From assembly GCF_000427665.1 (NCBI RefSeq), contig NZ_KE386572.1, positions 4,154,373-4,218,372 on the forward strand: 64,000 nt of DNA, in the 5' to 3' direction. The notes under the pieces were generated by a model. It saw nothing but the letters and a program-made list of their open reading frames with translations. It was not told the origin of the DNA and searched no databases. Origin of the DNA: Geminicoccus roseus DSM 18922. GTDB lineage: Bacteria; Pseudomonadota; Alphaproteobacteria; Geminicoccales; Geminicoccaceae. Made by a program: the position numbers and the translations under genes. Shown here piece by piece: positions 8,845 through 17,921 of this stretch (within the stretch, counting starts at the first letter, position 1; each line of letters opens with the position of its first letter).

Positions 8845-9911
8845 GTCTGCTCGATATGCTGGAAGACGACCGCGGCGCCGGCCGCGCGCGGGGCGATGGC
8901 GCCGATCCGGGTGACGGTCTCGCCGGCCTGGCGCAGGACCGCTTCCAGGGCGTCGGCCCGGCCGGGCTCCACCACCAGCACCATGCCGATCCCGGCATTG
9001 AAGGTGCGGCGCAGGTCGGCCTGGGGCAGCCGGCCGGCCTCGGCCAGCCAGCGGAACACGGGAGGCAGCTCCCAGGCCCGGGTGTCGATCACCGCGGCCG
9101 CCCCCTCGGGCAGGACTCGCGGCAGGTTCTCCTCCAGCCCGCCACCGGTGATGTGCGCCAGCGCCTTGACCCCGCCGGCCCGGATCGCCTCCAGGCAGCT
9201 CTTCACGTAGATCCGGGTGGGGGTGAGCAGCGCCTCGGCCAGGGACTGGCCGGGCGCGAACGGGGCAGGGGCGTCGAGCTCCGCCTTGGCCTCGTCGATC
9301 ACCAGGCGGACCAGCGAGAAGCCGTTGCTGTGCACGCCCGACGACGCCAGGCCCAGCAGCACGTCGCCTTCCGCCACGTCGGGACGCGGCAGGAGGGCGC
9401 CGCGCTCCACGGCGCCCACCGCGAAGCCGGCCAGGTCGAAATGGCCGGGCGCGTACATCTGCGGCATCTCGGCGGTCTCGCCGCCGGTGAGCGCGCAGCC
9501 GGCCTGCCGGCAGCCCTCGGCGATCCCGGCCACGATCTTGGCGGCAGACGCTGCGTCGAGCTTGCCGGTGGCGAAATAGTCCAGGAAGAACAAGGGCTCG
9601 GCACCCTGGACCACCAGGTCGTTGACGCACATGGCGACCAGATCGATGCCGATCGCCTCGATCCGCCCGGTCTTGGCCGCCAGCAGGATCTTGGTGCCGA
9701 CCCCATCGGTGGCCGAGACCAGCAGCGGGTCGCGGTAGCCGGCCTCCTTCAGGTCGAACAGCGCGCCAAAGCCGCCCAGCGCCCCGGTGGCGCCAGGCCT
9801 CGCGGTGGCGCGGGTCAGGCCGTCGATCCGGCGCACCAGCTCGTTGCCGGCATCGATGTCGACCCCGGCCTCCGCATATCTGCCGCCGGCTGGCTGATCG
9901 GCGTTCTGCAT
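8817..9911 (-). CDS. purM: Phosphoribosylformylglycinamidine cyclo-ligase (AIR synthetase)
   Basis: 364-residue PurM, the ATP-dependent cyclase that forms aminoimidazole ribonucleotide. Conserved stretches include [52 protein letters not shown] and [12 protein letters not shown]. Length and start are normal. The 148 bases to the divergent plus-strand gene at 10060 should hold both promoters; no clear consensus was identified there. Confidence 0.96.
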   Translation of the reverse strand: MQNADQPAGGRYAEAGVDIDAGNELVRRIDGLTRATARPGATGALGGFGALFDLKEAGYRDPLLVSATDGVGTKILLAAKTGRIEAIGIDLVAMCVNDLVVQGAEPLFFLDYFATGKLDAASAAKIVAGIAEGCRQAGCALTGGETAEMPQMYAPGHFDLAGFAVGAVERGALLPRPDVAEGDVLLGLASSGVHSNGFSLVRLVIDEAKAELDAPAPFAPGQSLAEALLTPTRIYVKSCLEAIRAGGVKALAHITGGGLEENLPRVLPEGAAAVIDTRAWELPPVFRWLAEAGRLPQADLRRTFNAGIGMVLVVEPGRADALEAVLRQAGETVTRIGAIAPRAAGAAVVFQHIEQTWPAVPSPS

Positions 9912-10059
9912 TCGGCGACCCTCGACCGAAAGTGGCTTGTCCTGATGAGGTGCGGCGAAGGCTTGTCAGGCCGAGGCTCCCGTGGTCCCCTCCGCCCGGC
10001 GCAACGGCCATGTTGGCCTTGCACGTCGTCCGCTCGTCCTCGCGTCGGGGTGATCTGCC

Positions 10060-11175
10060 ATGGCCTCGCGCCGCCCGTCGATAGCGTTGCTGGTGCTATC
10101 CGCTCTTCTCCTGCTCTCGTCCGTGCCAGCAGCGGACGCCCAGAGCACCGACCAGCGCCAGTTCGTCGAGCACGACGTGCCGGCGGAGGCATCTGCCGAC
10201 GATGCCGTGCAGGCCCGCGCCGCCGCCATCGCCAAGGGCCAGGTCACCGCCCTGGAGCGGCTGCTGGTGCGGCTGACCGGCGCCAACCCTTCCCGGGTGC
10301 CGACGGTGCCGGAAGACCAGATCGACCAGTATGTGCGCAGCTTCGAGATCCAGCAGGAGCAGGTCGGCGCCAGGACCTATTCGGCCGAGCTGACCGTGAC
10401 CTTCCGGCCGGAGCCGGTCCAGGAGCTCCTGCGCAGCAACGGTTTGTCCTACGGCATCGTCGAGGTGCTGCCGACCGTGCTCCTGGCCTACGGGCCGGAC
10501 GGCGACCCGTTCCTGGAGGGCGACCCCTGGCGCGACGCGGTGATCGAGGCTGCCGGCCGCTCGGCCGCGGTGGAGCCGGTGCTGCCGCTGGGCGACGCCC
10601 AGGACCTGGCGATCCCGCAGGCCGCCGCCCAGGCCGGCGACCAGGGCACCCTGCAGCCCGTGGCGGACCGCTACGCCGCCAAGGCGGTGCTGGTCGCCCA
10701 GGCGGCGCTGCGCCCGCAGGCGGATGGGAGCCAGGGCCTGACGGTCCAGGGGCAGTATCTGGGCCAGGACGGCAGCGTCCGGGCGCTGCCCGCCCAGGAG
10801 GTGCCGCCCACCGCCGAGGGCCTGCCCGACTACGAGATCGCCGCCCGCAGCCTGCTGGACTCGCTCGACCGTCAGGTCGGGCAGAGCGTGGTGCGCAGCG
10901 ACGCCATCGTCGAGCTCCTGACCGTGAGCGTGCCGCTTGCCGACCTTGGCGCCTGGGTCCAAATAAGGCGGGCACTCGCCGAGACCCCGGAGATCCGCAC
11001 GACCAAGGTCCAGCGGTTCAGCCGCCGGGAGGCGCAGGTGGTGCTGGGCCATGTGGGCAGTGTCGAGGACGTGCGCGTCGCGCTGGCGCGGCGTGGCCTC
11101 GACCTGAGCCAGGAGATCGAAGGATGGCGGTTGCGTCGAGCGGGCGACCCGCCGGTGTCGACCATCGGCGGCTGA
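10060..11175 (+). CDS. DUF2066 domain-containing exported protein
   Basis: 371-residue protein with a signal peptide (about residues 1-27, ending ADA). The N-terminal half carries the DUF2066 pattern: ARAAAIAKGQVTALERLLVRLTG, an F-E-I-Q-Q-E-x-V strand and YSAELTVTFRPEPV. Function is unknown; the family is usually encoded just before a CDP-alcohol phosphatidyltransferase and an Hda-like gene in Alphaproteobacteria, exactly as here. The next gene starts inside its last 52 bases, so they are likely co-expressed. Confidence 0.85.
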   Translation: MASRRPSIALLVLSALLLLSSVPAADAQSTDQRQFVEHDVPAEASADDAVQARAAAIAKGQVTALERLLVRLTGANPSRVPTVPEDQIDQYVRSFEIQQEQVGARTYSAELTVTFRPEPVQELLRSNGLSYGIVEVLPTVLLAYGPDGDPFLEGDPWRDAVIEAAGRSAAVEPVLPLGDAQDLAIPQAAAQAGDQGTLQPVADRYAAKAVLVAQAALRPQADGSQGLTVQGQYLGQDGSVRALPAQEVPPTAEGLPDYEIAARSLLDSLDRQVGQSVVRSDAIVELLTVSVPLADLGAWVQIRRALAETPEIRTTKVQRFSRREAQVVLGHVGSVEDVRVALARRGLDLSQEIEGWRLRRAGDPPVSTIGG

Positions 11176-11756
11176 CGGCCACGTCCCCCTCTGGCGCCAG
11201 CTCGGCCGTCAACCTCGCCAATGCCGTGACGGTGCTGCGCCTGCTTTCGGTGGTCCCGATTGCACTGATCCTGCAGGCCGGCGAGTTCCAGCTGGCCTTC
11301 TGGCTGTTCGTGGCGGCCGGCCTGTCCGACGGGGTCGACGGCTTCCTCGCCCGGCGGGTGGTGGGGGTGTCGCGGCTGGGCGTGGTGCTGGATCCGATCG
11401 CCGACAAGGTGCTGCTGGTCGGCACCCTGGTCCTGCTGGGCTGGCAGGGCCTGGTCCCGTCCTGGGTGCCGGGCCTGGTGATCCTGCGCGACCTGGTGAT
11501 CTCGGTGGGGGCGCTGCTGATGCGCGCCCGGGTCGAGGGCTTCGCGATCGCCCCCTCGCTGCTCGGCAAGGCCTGCACCTTCACCCAGATCCTTTATGTC
11601 GGCGCCGTGCTGGCCGGGGCGGCGGAGCTGGTCGGCGTCGCCCAGCACCTGGCGCAGCTGGTCCTGCCGGCGATGGTGCTGCTCACGATCGCGTCCGGCG
11701 CCGCCTACACGATCGGGGCGATCCGGCTGGCCGTGGCCGGTGCGGGCCGCTCCTGA
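11124..11756 (+). CDS. CDP-alcohol phosphatidyltransferase family protein
   Basis: 210-residue integral membrane enzyme with several hydrophobic helices. The catalytic signature D-x2-DG-x2-AR-x8-G-x3-D-x3-D is complete (DGVDGFLARR...GVVLDPIADK, about residues 56-82). The family transfers a phosphatidyl group from CDP-diacylglycerol to an alcohol; it resembles PgsA-type glycerophosphate enzymes, but the acceptor cannot be fixed from sequence. The ATG has AAGG upstream and overlaps the DUF2066 gene. Confidence 0.85.
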   Translation: MAVASSGRPAGVDHRRLTATSPSGASSAVNLANAVTVLRLLSVVPIALILQAGEFQLAFWLFVAAGLSDGVDGFLARRVVGVSRLGVVLDPIADKVLLVGTLVLLGWQGLVPSWVPGLVILRDLVISVGALLMRARVEGFAIAPSLLGKACTFTQILYVGAVLAGAAELVGVAQHLAQLVLPAMVLLTIASGAAYTIGAIRLAVAGAGRS

Positions 11757-11769
11757 GCCGGACGGCAGC

Positions 11770-12492
11770 GTGAGCCGATCCGCCCCGCACCAGCTCACCC
11801 TCGACCTGCCCCACACCGAGAGCAGCGAGGAACGCGACTTCCTGCCCTCGTCCTGCAACGCCCAGGCGCTGGCCCATCTCGGCCGCTGGCCGGACTGGCC
11901 CTCGCCGGTGACCGTGCTGTTCGGCCCGGAAGGCTCGGGCAAGACCCACCTGGCCCGGATCTGGGCGGCGCGGGCGCGGGCGGTCTGGCTGGAAAGCGAG
12001 GGGCCCTGGCTCCTGCCGCCCCGCGACCTGTTCCCCGCCCCCGCCACCTGCCTGGCGATCGACGAGGCCGACCTGGTCTGGGACACCCAGGTCCTGTTCC
12101 ACCTGTTCAACCTGGTGGTGGAGCGCCGCGGCAGCCTCCTGATGACCTCGACCCTGCCGCCGGCCGGCTGGCCGGTCGAGCTGCCGGACCTGCGCTCGCG
12201 CCTGGCGCTGGCCACCCCGGTGGAGATCGGCCCGCCCGACGACGCGCTGCTGGCGGCGCTCTACGTCAAGCAGCTGGCCGATCGCGGCCTGCGCCCGGAC
12301 AAGGGGGCGGTTGAATGGCTGATCGGCCACGGCCCGCGCAGCTTCGCCGCGGTGCGCCGGATCGTGGGCGAACTGGACCGTGCGTCCCTGCGGGCGCGCC
12401 GCCCGGTGACCACGGCGCTGGCCCGCGGCGTTCTGGTCGACATCGCGGCCGGCGGCAGCGAAGATGCCGCCGCTCATTGGGAGGATAGTTGA
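11770..12492 (+). CDS. DnaA-related regulatory ATPase (Hda/HdaA-like)
   Basis: 240-residue protein with a single AAA+ module resembling the DnaA ATPase domain but without a DNA-binding domain IV. It starts with the clamp-binding-like QLTLDLP, then FGPEGSGKTHLARIW (P-loop), AIDEAD (Walker B), SRLALATPVEI and an RSFAAVRRIVGELD C-terminal helix. By family it promotes regulatory inactivation of DnaA on the sliding clamp. The GTG start is chosen because it keeps QLTLDLP and clears the upstream stop. Its own stop overlaps the next start (TGATG). Confidence 0.85.
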   Translation: MSRSAPHQLTLDLPHTESSEERDFLPSSCNAQALAHLGRWPDWPSPVTVLFGPEGSGKTHLARIWAARARAVWLESEGPWLLPPRDLFPAPATCLAIDEADLVWDTQVLFHLFNLVVERRGSLLMTSTLPPAGWPVELPDLRSRLALATPVEIGPPDDALLAALYVKQLADRGLRPDKGAVEWLIGHGPRSFAAVRRIVGELDRASLRARRPVTTALARGVLVDIAAGGSEDAAAHWEDS

Positions 12493-13271
12493 TGGATCTC
12501 GGTATTGCTGGCCGCAAGGCGATCATCGGCGGCGCCAGCAAGGGCCTGGGCTATGCCTGCGCCGAGGCGCTGGCCGCGGCCAAGGTCGACGTGACGATCT
12601 GCGCGCGCAGCGCGGACGAGGTGAAGGCGGCCGCGGACCGGCTGGCCCAGAAATACGGCGTGACCGCCACCGCGGTCGCCGTGGACGTCACCACCCCGGA
12701 CGGGCGCGCCCGCCTGCTGGAAGCCTGCCCGCAGCCGGACATCCTGGTCACCAACACCGGCGGCCCGCCGATGGGCGACTGGCGCGGCTTCGCCGACCAG
12801 GCCTGGCACGACGCGGTCGACAGCGTGATGCTGACGCCTTTGGCCCTGATCCGCTCGACCATCGACGGCATGGCCGAGCGCGGCTTCGGCCGGGTGGTCA
12901 ACATCACCTCCTCGGTGGTGAAGTCGCCGCGCGCCGAGCTGGCGCTGTCCTCCGCCGCCCGCGCCGGGCTGACCTCGGCGCTGGCCGGGGTGTGCCGCGA
13001 ATACGCCGCGCGCAACGTCACCGTGAACAGCCTGATGCCGGGCCCGTTCGAGACCGCCCGGCTGAAGGACAACATGAAGGTCCGCGCCGAGCGCACCGGC
13101 ACGCCTTTGGAGCAGATCGAGGCGGGTGCCGTCGCCGCCACCCCGGCCGGCCGCTTCGGCGACCCGGCCGAGCTCGGCGCCTTCTGCGCGTTCCTGTGCT
13201 CGGCCCATGCCGGCTTCTTCACCGGCCAGTCGCTGATGCTGGACGGCGGGGCCTATCCCGGCATGCTGTGA
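12492..13271 (+). CDS. SDR family oxidoreductase lacking the usual Tyr-Lys pair
   Basis: 259-residue short-chain dehydrogenase/reductase-fold protein. It has the cofactor motif GGASKGLG, TNTGGPPMG in place of NNAG, and the active-site region ITSSVVKSPRAELALSSAARAG. Where classical members have Y-x3-K, this one has S-x3-R, so the standard catalytic dyad is missing. That sequence style matches a known atypical SDR subgroup, so the gene is probably intact rather than damaged. Substrate unknown. It is coupled to the Hda-like gene before it and to anmK after it. Confidence 0.85.
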   Translation: MDLGIAGRKAIIGGASKGLGYACAEALAAAKVDVTICARSADEVKAAADRLAQKYGVTATAVAVDVTTPDGRARLLEACPQPDILVTNTGGPPMGDWRGFADQAWHDAVDSVMLTPLALIRSTIDGMAERGFGRVVNITSSVVKSPRAELALSSAARAGLTSALAGVCREYAARNVTVNSLMPGPFETARLKDNMKVRAERTGTPLEQIEAGAVAATPAGRFGDPAELGAFCAFLCSAHAGFFTGQSLMLDGGAYPGML

Positions 13272-14398
13272 GGGAGCCGATCCGTCTGCCCGAGGTCGAG
13301 GCCCGGGACGACCGCGTCGTCCTGGGCCTGATGTCGGGCACCTCGATGGACGGGCTGGACCTGGCGCTGGTGCGGATCGGCGCCGGGGCCACCCCCAGGG
13401 TCGCGACCCTGGCGCACCGCACCGCTGCCCAGCCGGACGAACTGGCGCTGAGCCCGAAGGCCTGCCTGGCCCTGGACACCGCCGGCCTTGCCCGGCTGAA
13501 CACGGCGCTCGGCCGCTTCTACGGCGAGGCGGCGCGCCTTTTCTGCGACGAGTTGGGCCTGCGCCCGGACCTGGTCGGCCTGCACGGCCAGACCGTCTAC
13601 CACGAGCACGGGCTCACCACGCTCCAGATCGGCGACCCGCATTTTTTGGCCGAGATGCTGGCCTGCCCGGTGGTGAGCGACTTCCGCTCCGCCGACGTCG
13701 CGGTGGGCGGCTCAGGCGCGCCCCTGGTGCCGTTCGTCGACCGGCTCCTGCTGGCCGATCCGGCCGGCACCGTGGTCGCCCTCAACCTGGGCGGCATCGC
13801 CAACGTCACCATCCTGCCGGCCGATGGCAGCCCCGTGCGCGGCTTCGACACCGGGCCCGCCAACAGCCTGATCGACGCTGCGGTGCGCGCCCTGACCCAG
13901 GGCCGCAGCCGCCACGACCAGGACGGCGCCTGGGCGGCGCGCGGCCGGGTCGACGCCGCTCTCCTGGCCGAGCTCCTGGCCCATCCGTTCTTCGCCCTGC
14001 CGCCGCCCCGCTCCACCGGGCCGGAACAGTTCGGCGCCGCCCTGGCCGAGGAACTGCTGCGCCGCCCGAACTTGGCCGAGGCCGACCTTCTGGCGACGCT
14101 CACCGAACTCACCGCCCAGAGCGTCGCCCAGGCGATTTCCCTTCATGCGCCCGGGACGCTGCGGGTCGTCGCCAGCGGCGGCGGGGTCCGCAACCGCCAC
14201 CTGATGGACCGGCTGGCCCAGGCCCTCTCCGGCACGCCGCTGGTCAGCTCGGCCACCGCCGGGATCGACCCGGACGCCAAGGAGGCGATCGCCTTCGCCC
14301 TGCTGGCCTCCCTGCGCATCGACCGCATCCCCACCAACCTGCCGGCGGTCACCGGTGCCTCGCGCCCGGTGCTGCTCGGGCGGATCTGCGAGGTCTGA
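13268..14398 (+). CDS. anmK: Anhydro-N-acetylmuramic acid kinase
   Basis: 376-residue AnmK, which phosphorylates and opens 1,6-anhydro-MurNAc during cell-wall recycling. Conserved features are GLMSGTSMDGLD, GLHGQTVYHE, DFRSADVAVGGSGAPLVP, NLGGIANVT, GFDTGPANSLID and GGGVRNRHLM near the C-terminus. The GTG start overlaps the SDR stop (GTGA). Last gene of the plus-strand operon that begins at 10060. The next 279 bases, up to the convergent cobA, show no gene. Confidence 0.94.
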   Translation: MREPIRLPEVEARDDRVVLGLMSGTSMDGLDLALVRIGAGATPRVATLAHRTAAQPDELALSPKACLALDTAGLARLNTALGRFYGEAARLFCDELGLRPDLVGLHGQTVYHEHGLTTLQIGDPHFLAEMLACPVVSDFRSADVAVGGSGAPLVPFVDRLLLADPAGTVVALNLGGIANVTILPADGSPVRGFDTGPANSLIDAAVRALTQGRSRHDQDGAWAARGRVDAALLAELLAHPFFALPPPRSTGPEQFGAALAEELLRRPNLAEADLLATLTELTAQSVAQAISLHAPGTLRVVASGGGVRNRHLMDRLAQALSGTPLVSSATAGIDPDAKEAIAFALLASLRIDRIPTNLPAVTGASRPVLLGRICEV

Positions 14399-14677
14399 CC
14401 ACGGGCGAGGAGTGCGGTCCGGCGCGGTCGCAGGCAAGGGGTACCTGCCGAGGGCCACGATGCCGGAAGCCGCAGGGGCCCGAGGCTGTGCAGCTTCGCG
14501 TGCCACGGCTTGCGGTGCGGCCAGCATCGCCGCCACCCAAGAGGCCATCGGCCGGAGATGCTGCCGGCCGGCCTGGAAGCGCCCGGGACCTTCATTTCGC
14601 GCGCGAGACGCTCTGGAAGATCATCGCCGGACACCCTTTCGCATCCGGGTATCCGGGACAGCAGCAGGGACGCGCCG

Positions 14678-15481
14678 TCAGTTCACCGGCTGCGAAAGCT
14701 CCGCCGCCCGCTCCCGGCCGGCCGGGGCATCGGCACGGTCGAACCAGGCCAGCTGGTCGCGCAGCCCCACCACCGAGCCCACGATCACCAGGACCGGTCC
14801 GTCGAACTGCACGCTGGCCGCCAGCTCCGGCAGGGTGGCCAGCGTGCCGGTGACCACCCGCTGCTCGGGCAGGGTGCCGCTCTCGATCGCCGCGGCCGGC
14901 AGGTCCGGGCCAAGCCCATGCTGCACCAGCTTGGCGCACAAGGCTTTCAGCGGCTTCAGGCCCATGTAGATCACGATGGTCTGCCTTGGCTGGCAGATCG
15001 CGGTCCAGTTCAGGTCCGGCTCGCCGTTCTTGGTGTGGCCGGTGACGAACAGCACCGACTGGGCGTGGTCGCGATGGGTCAGCGGGATGCCGGCATAGGC
15101 GCCAACCCCGTTGGCGGCCGACACCCCCGGCACCACCTCGAACGGGATGCCGGCCTGGACCAGCGTCTCCAGCTCCTCGCCGCCCCGGCCGAACACGAAC
15201 GGATCGCCGCCCTTCAGCCGCACCACCGTGCGCCCGGCTTTCGCCAGCTCCACCAGCAGCTGGTTGATGTCGTTCTGCGGCAGGAAGTGGAAGTCGCGGC
15301 GCTTGCCGGCGAAGATCCGCTCCACATGGGGCGGCACCATCTCCATCAGCTCCGGCGCGATCAGCCGGTCGTGGACGATCACGTCGCAGCTCTGCAGGAC
15401 TCGCAGCGCCTTCAGCGTCAGGAGCTCGGGATCGCCAGGGCCGGCGCCCACCAGATAGACCTTGCCGACAGGCTCGTTCAC
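14678..15481 (-). CDS. cobA: Uroporphyrinogen-III C-methyltransferase
   Basis: 267-residue SUMT-type enzyme that uses SAM to methylate uroporphyrinogen III at C2 and C7 to precorrin-2, the entry to siroheme and cobalamin. Visible are VYLVGAGPGDPELLTLKA, VVRLKGGDPFVFGRGGEE and the SAM-site regions VPGVSAANG and GIPLTHR. No CysG-type dehydrogenase domain is fused. The GTG start overlaps the stop of the upstream phosphatase gene (GTGA); the frame is open further upstream only as a shadow of that gene. Confidence 0.93.
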   Translation of the reverse strand: MNEPVGKVYLVGAGPGDPELLTLKALRVLQSCDVIVHDRLIAPELMEMVPPHVERIFAGKRRDFHFLPQNDINQLLVELAKAGRTVVRLKGGDPFVFGRGGEELETLVQAGIPFEVVPGVSAANGVGAYAGIPLTHRDHAQSVLFVTGHTKNGEPDLNWTAICQPRQTIVIYMGLKPLKALCAKLVQHGLGPDLPAAAIESGTLPEQRVVTGTLATLPELAASVQFDGPVLVIVGSVVGLRDQLAWFDRADAPAGRERAAELSQPVN

Positions 15482-16170
15482 GTTTGTTTCGATCCAGCCT
15501 CTGCGCGGGGCGACGGTCCCGCCGGACCGCTCGGGTTTCGGGGTCGCGGCGGCTGGCTCCCTACCACGTCGCCTAGCGACGCTACCAGCGGCGCCGGCGC
15601 CGGCTTGCCCCAATCGCCGCCGGTCAGGCGCGCGAGCGACAGGGGCGCCACGCTCCGCGCCAGCGCGTCCCTGGCCGCCGCTCCCTCCGCCCATGTCAGG
15701 AGCGCCCGGATCGGGCCGGCATGGCCGACATGGAGCAACGTCTTGCCCGCAAGCTCCCGGTCCAGTCGCCGCCAGGCGGCAAGCGCCCGCTCCGCCAGCA
15801 TGGCAGCGCTTTCGCCGCCGGGCGGGCAGGCGTGGAACGGATCGTCCCAGAACGGCCAGTAGCCAGGATCCCGTTCGGCCAGCTGGTCATAGGCCTGTTC
15901 TTCCCATTCGCCGAAATCCTGTTCCATCAGGCCGGGCTCGACCATGAGCGCCGGCACCTCCAGGCCCGCCGCCTGCAGCCCCGCCAGGGTCTCCCGCGTG
16001 CGGCGCAGCGGCGTCACCACCGCCACGTCGATTTGGCCGATCCGCTCCACCAGCATCCGCGCCTGGTCAGACGGGATCGCCCCGACCGGCCGGTCCGACC
16101 GTCCGGCGAACCTTCCGGGCAGGCCCAGGATCGGCGCATGGCGCAGGAGCCACCAGCCGGCCGCCGTCAT
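15478..16170 (-). CDS. Histidine phosphatase family protein (CobC-like)
   Basis: 230-residue member of the phosphoglycerate mutase-like clan. The catalytic His sits in WLLRHAPI, with the RRTRET Arg motif, a Glu in EQDFGEWEEQ and the second His in LLHVGHAGPIRALL. Immediate coupling to cobA suggests an alpha-ribazole-5'-phosphate phosphatase in cobalamin synthesis, but this rests on context alone. The C-terminal 35 residues are Pro/Arg-rich and unlike the family. The upstream spacer (16171-16305) is unusually AT-rich and contains TATTAT on the minus strand, a possible -10. Confidence 0.75.
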   Translation of the reverse strand: MTAAGWWLLRHAPILGLPGRFAGRSDRPVGAIPSDQARMLVERIGQIDVAVVTPLRRTRETLAGLQAAGLEVPALMVEPGLMEQDFGEWEEQAYDQLAERDPGYWPFWDDPFHACPPGGESAAMLAERALAAWRRLDRELAGKTLLHVGHAGPIRALLTWAEGAAARDALARSVAPLSLARLTGGDWGKPAPAPLVASLGDVVGSQPPRPRNPSGPAGPSPRAEAGSKQT

Positions 16171-16305
16171 GGGGAAAAGAGCCTGGACATGAATTCCTGG
16201 TGGATGGCCGCGGCGGCAGCTTGCGCCGATCCGCGCGGGATGGGTGAATCAGAAATAATACGGGCCGGACCCGGAAACTTCTAAAACAACAGCAAAAACA
16301 TGGGA

Positions 16306-17178
16306 TTAACGGGACGCCGGGACCTTCCGGTTGACCAGCACGACCCCCGCCAGGATCAGTCCGCCCGCCGCCAGGAGCGGCCATCCCGCCGGCTCGCCCA
16401 GGCCCAGCACGGCGACCCCGGCGCCCAGGATCGCGCCCACCGAGCCGATCTGGCTGAAATAGACCGGGCCGGCGATCTTCTGCAGTACGAAGTACAGGGC
16501 ATAGGTCAGGGCGAACACCGCGATCTGCGCCAGCAGGAGCCAGCCCGCTTCCGGGCCGCCGGCCGCCCAGGCCCGCCCGTCCAGCAGCACCGCCGGCAGG
16601 AGCAGCAGGGCCCCGCCCAGCAGCATGCCCGGCGCCAGGGAAAGGGCGCTGGCCCCCTGCGGCCAGCGCCGGGTCCGGTAGATGTTGCCGGCCGCGATCA
16701 CCAAAGGTGCGGTCAGGGCGGCGATCGCCCAGAAGGTGGCGGCCCCGCCGCCGCCGGTCCGGCCGGTGGCCAGGACCAGGGCACCCGCCAGCCCCAGCGC
16801 CAGGCCGGCGGCCCGGGTGGCCCGCACCCGCTCCATGCCGAAGCCCAGCGCCAGCAGGTAGGTCGCCATCGGCGGGAAGGCCAGGCAGAGCGCCACGAAG
16901 CCGGCGCCCACATGGGCCACCGCCGAGAAGAACAGGGCGTTGGGCAGGGCGATGCTGAGCAGGCCCGACCAGAGATAATAGGCCAGCGCGGCGCGGCCGC
17001 TGCCGGGCGGGTCGCGGCGCAGGAAGGTCGCCAGCAGCAGCAGCAGGCCTGCGCCAAGCGTCGCCCAGAACAGGAAGGCCAAAGGCGGCCAGCCGGCCTG
17101 GAGCGCCAGCTTCACGATGTTGGCGGTAAGGCCCAACAACGCGCCCACCGCCAGGAGCAGGGCGAGCGGCAGCGTCAC
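16306..17178 (-). CDS. EamA/DMT family transporter
   Basis: 290-residue membrane protein with about ten hydrophobic helices in two EamA repeats (roughly residues 5-135 and 150-285), ending in the family-typical LAAGGLILAGVVLVNRK. Such proteins export small metabolites. The GTG start overlaps the stop of the sugar ABC ATPase gene (GTGA), placing it as the last gene of that operon, so its substrate may relate to the imported compound. Confidence 0.85.
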   Translation of the reverse strand: MTLPLALLLAVGALLGLTANIVKLALQAGWPPLAFLFWATLGAGLLLLLATFLRRDPPGSGRAALAYYLWSGLLSIALPNALFFSAVAHVGAGFVALCLAFPPMATYLLALGFGMERVRATRAAGLALGLAGALVLATGRTGGGGAATFWAIAALTAPLVIAAGNIYRTRRWPQGASALSLAPGMLLGGALLLLPAVLLDGRAWAAGGPEAGWLLLAQIAVFALTYALYFVLQKIAGPVYFSQIGSVGAILGAGVAVLGLGEPAGWPLLAAGGLILAGVVLVNRKVPASR

Positions 17179-17921
17179 CCGCCCACCATCATCTTCACCA
17201 CCTCGTCGCCATTGGTCTCGCCGATCGCTCGCTCGCCGGCATTGCGGCCGCGCCGCAGCACCAGGATCCGGTCGGACACGGCGAAGATATCGTGAAGGTT
17301 GTGGCTGATGAAGATGATCGCGACACCCTGGGCCTTCAGCCGGCCGATCAGCTCCATCACCTTGCGCTGCTCAGGGACGCCCAGCGCCGCGGTCGGCTCG
17401 TCCATGATCAGCAACTCGGCCTTCCAGTAGATCGCCCGGCCGATCGCCACCGCCTGGCGCTGGCCGCCCGACAGGTTGCGCACCGGCTGGGTGAGCTTCT
17501 TCGGCTCGATGTCGATCTCGAGCTGCTCCAGCACCTTTTCCGATTCGGCGCGCATGGTCTCCCGGTCCAGCCGGGGCAGCACGCCCAGGAATGTCTTGAA
17601 GCGCTCGCGGCCCAGGAACACGTTGGCGCCGACGTCCAGATTGTCGGCCAGCGCCAGGTCCTGGTAGATCGTCTCGATCCCGGCGGCGCGCGCCTCGGAC
17701 GGCGTCTCGAACGAGACCGGCCGGCCCTTGAAGGCGATCTCGCCCTCGTCGCGGGCATGCACCCCGGCGATCGCCTTGATCAGGGTCGACTTGCCGGCGC
17801 CGTTGTCGCCGGCCAGCGCCAGCACCTCGCCGCGATGCACGGTCAATCCGACGTCCGATAGGGCGGTGACGCCGCCAAACCGCTTGGTCAGGCCACGGAT
17901 TTCCAGAAGCGGCTCACTCAC
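17175..17921 (-). CDS. Sugar ABC transporter ATP-binding protein, single domain
   Basis: 248-residue ATPase with Walker A GDNGAGKST, Q-loop YQDLAL, signature LSGGQRQAVAIGRA, Walker B LLIMDEPTAALG and H-loop SHN. CUT2 (ribose-type) importers usually have a fused double ATPase of about 500 residues; this one is single, as in FrcA-type fructose transporters, and would act as a homodimer. The GTG start overlaps the permease gene by eight bases. It energises the permease encoded at 17914-18942. Confidence 0.92.
   Translation of the reverse strand: MSEPLLEIRGLTKRFGGVTALSDVGLTVHRGEVLALAGDNGAGKSTLIKAIAGVHARDEGEIAFKGRPVSFETPSEARAAGIETIYQDLALADNLDVGANVFLGRERFKTFLGVLPRLDRETMRAESEKVLEQLEIDIEPKKLTQPVRNLSGGQRQAVAIGRAIYWKAELLIMDEPTAALGVPEQRKVMELIGRLKAQGVAIIFISHNLHDIFAVSDRILVLRRGRNAGERAIGETNGDEVVKMMVGG

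Noticed and set aside
8856-11100. Long N-terminal extension of the CDP-alcohol transferase frame
   Set aside because: The first 750 or so codons run antisense to purM and then out of frame through the DUF2066 gene; only the part from 11124 is a real protein.
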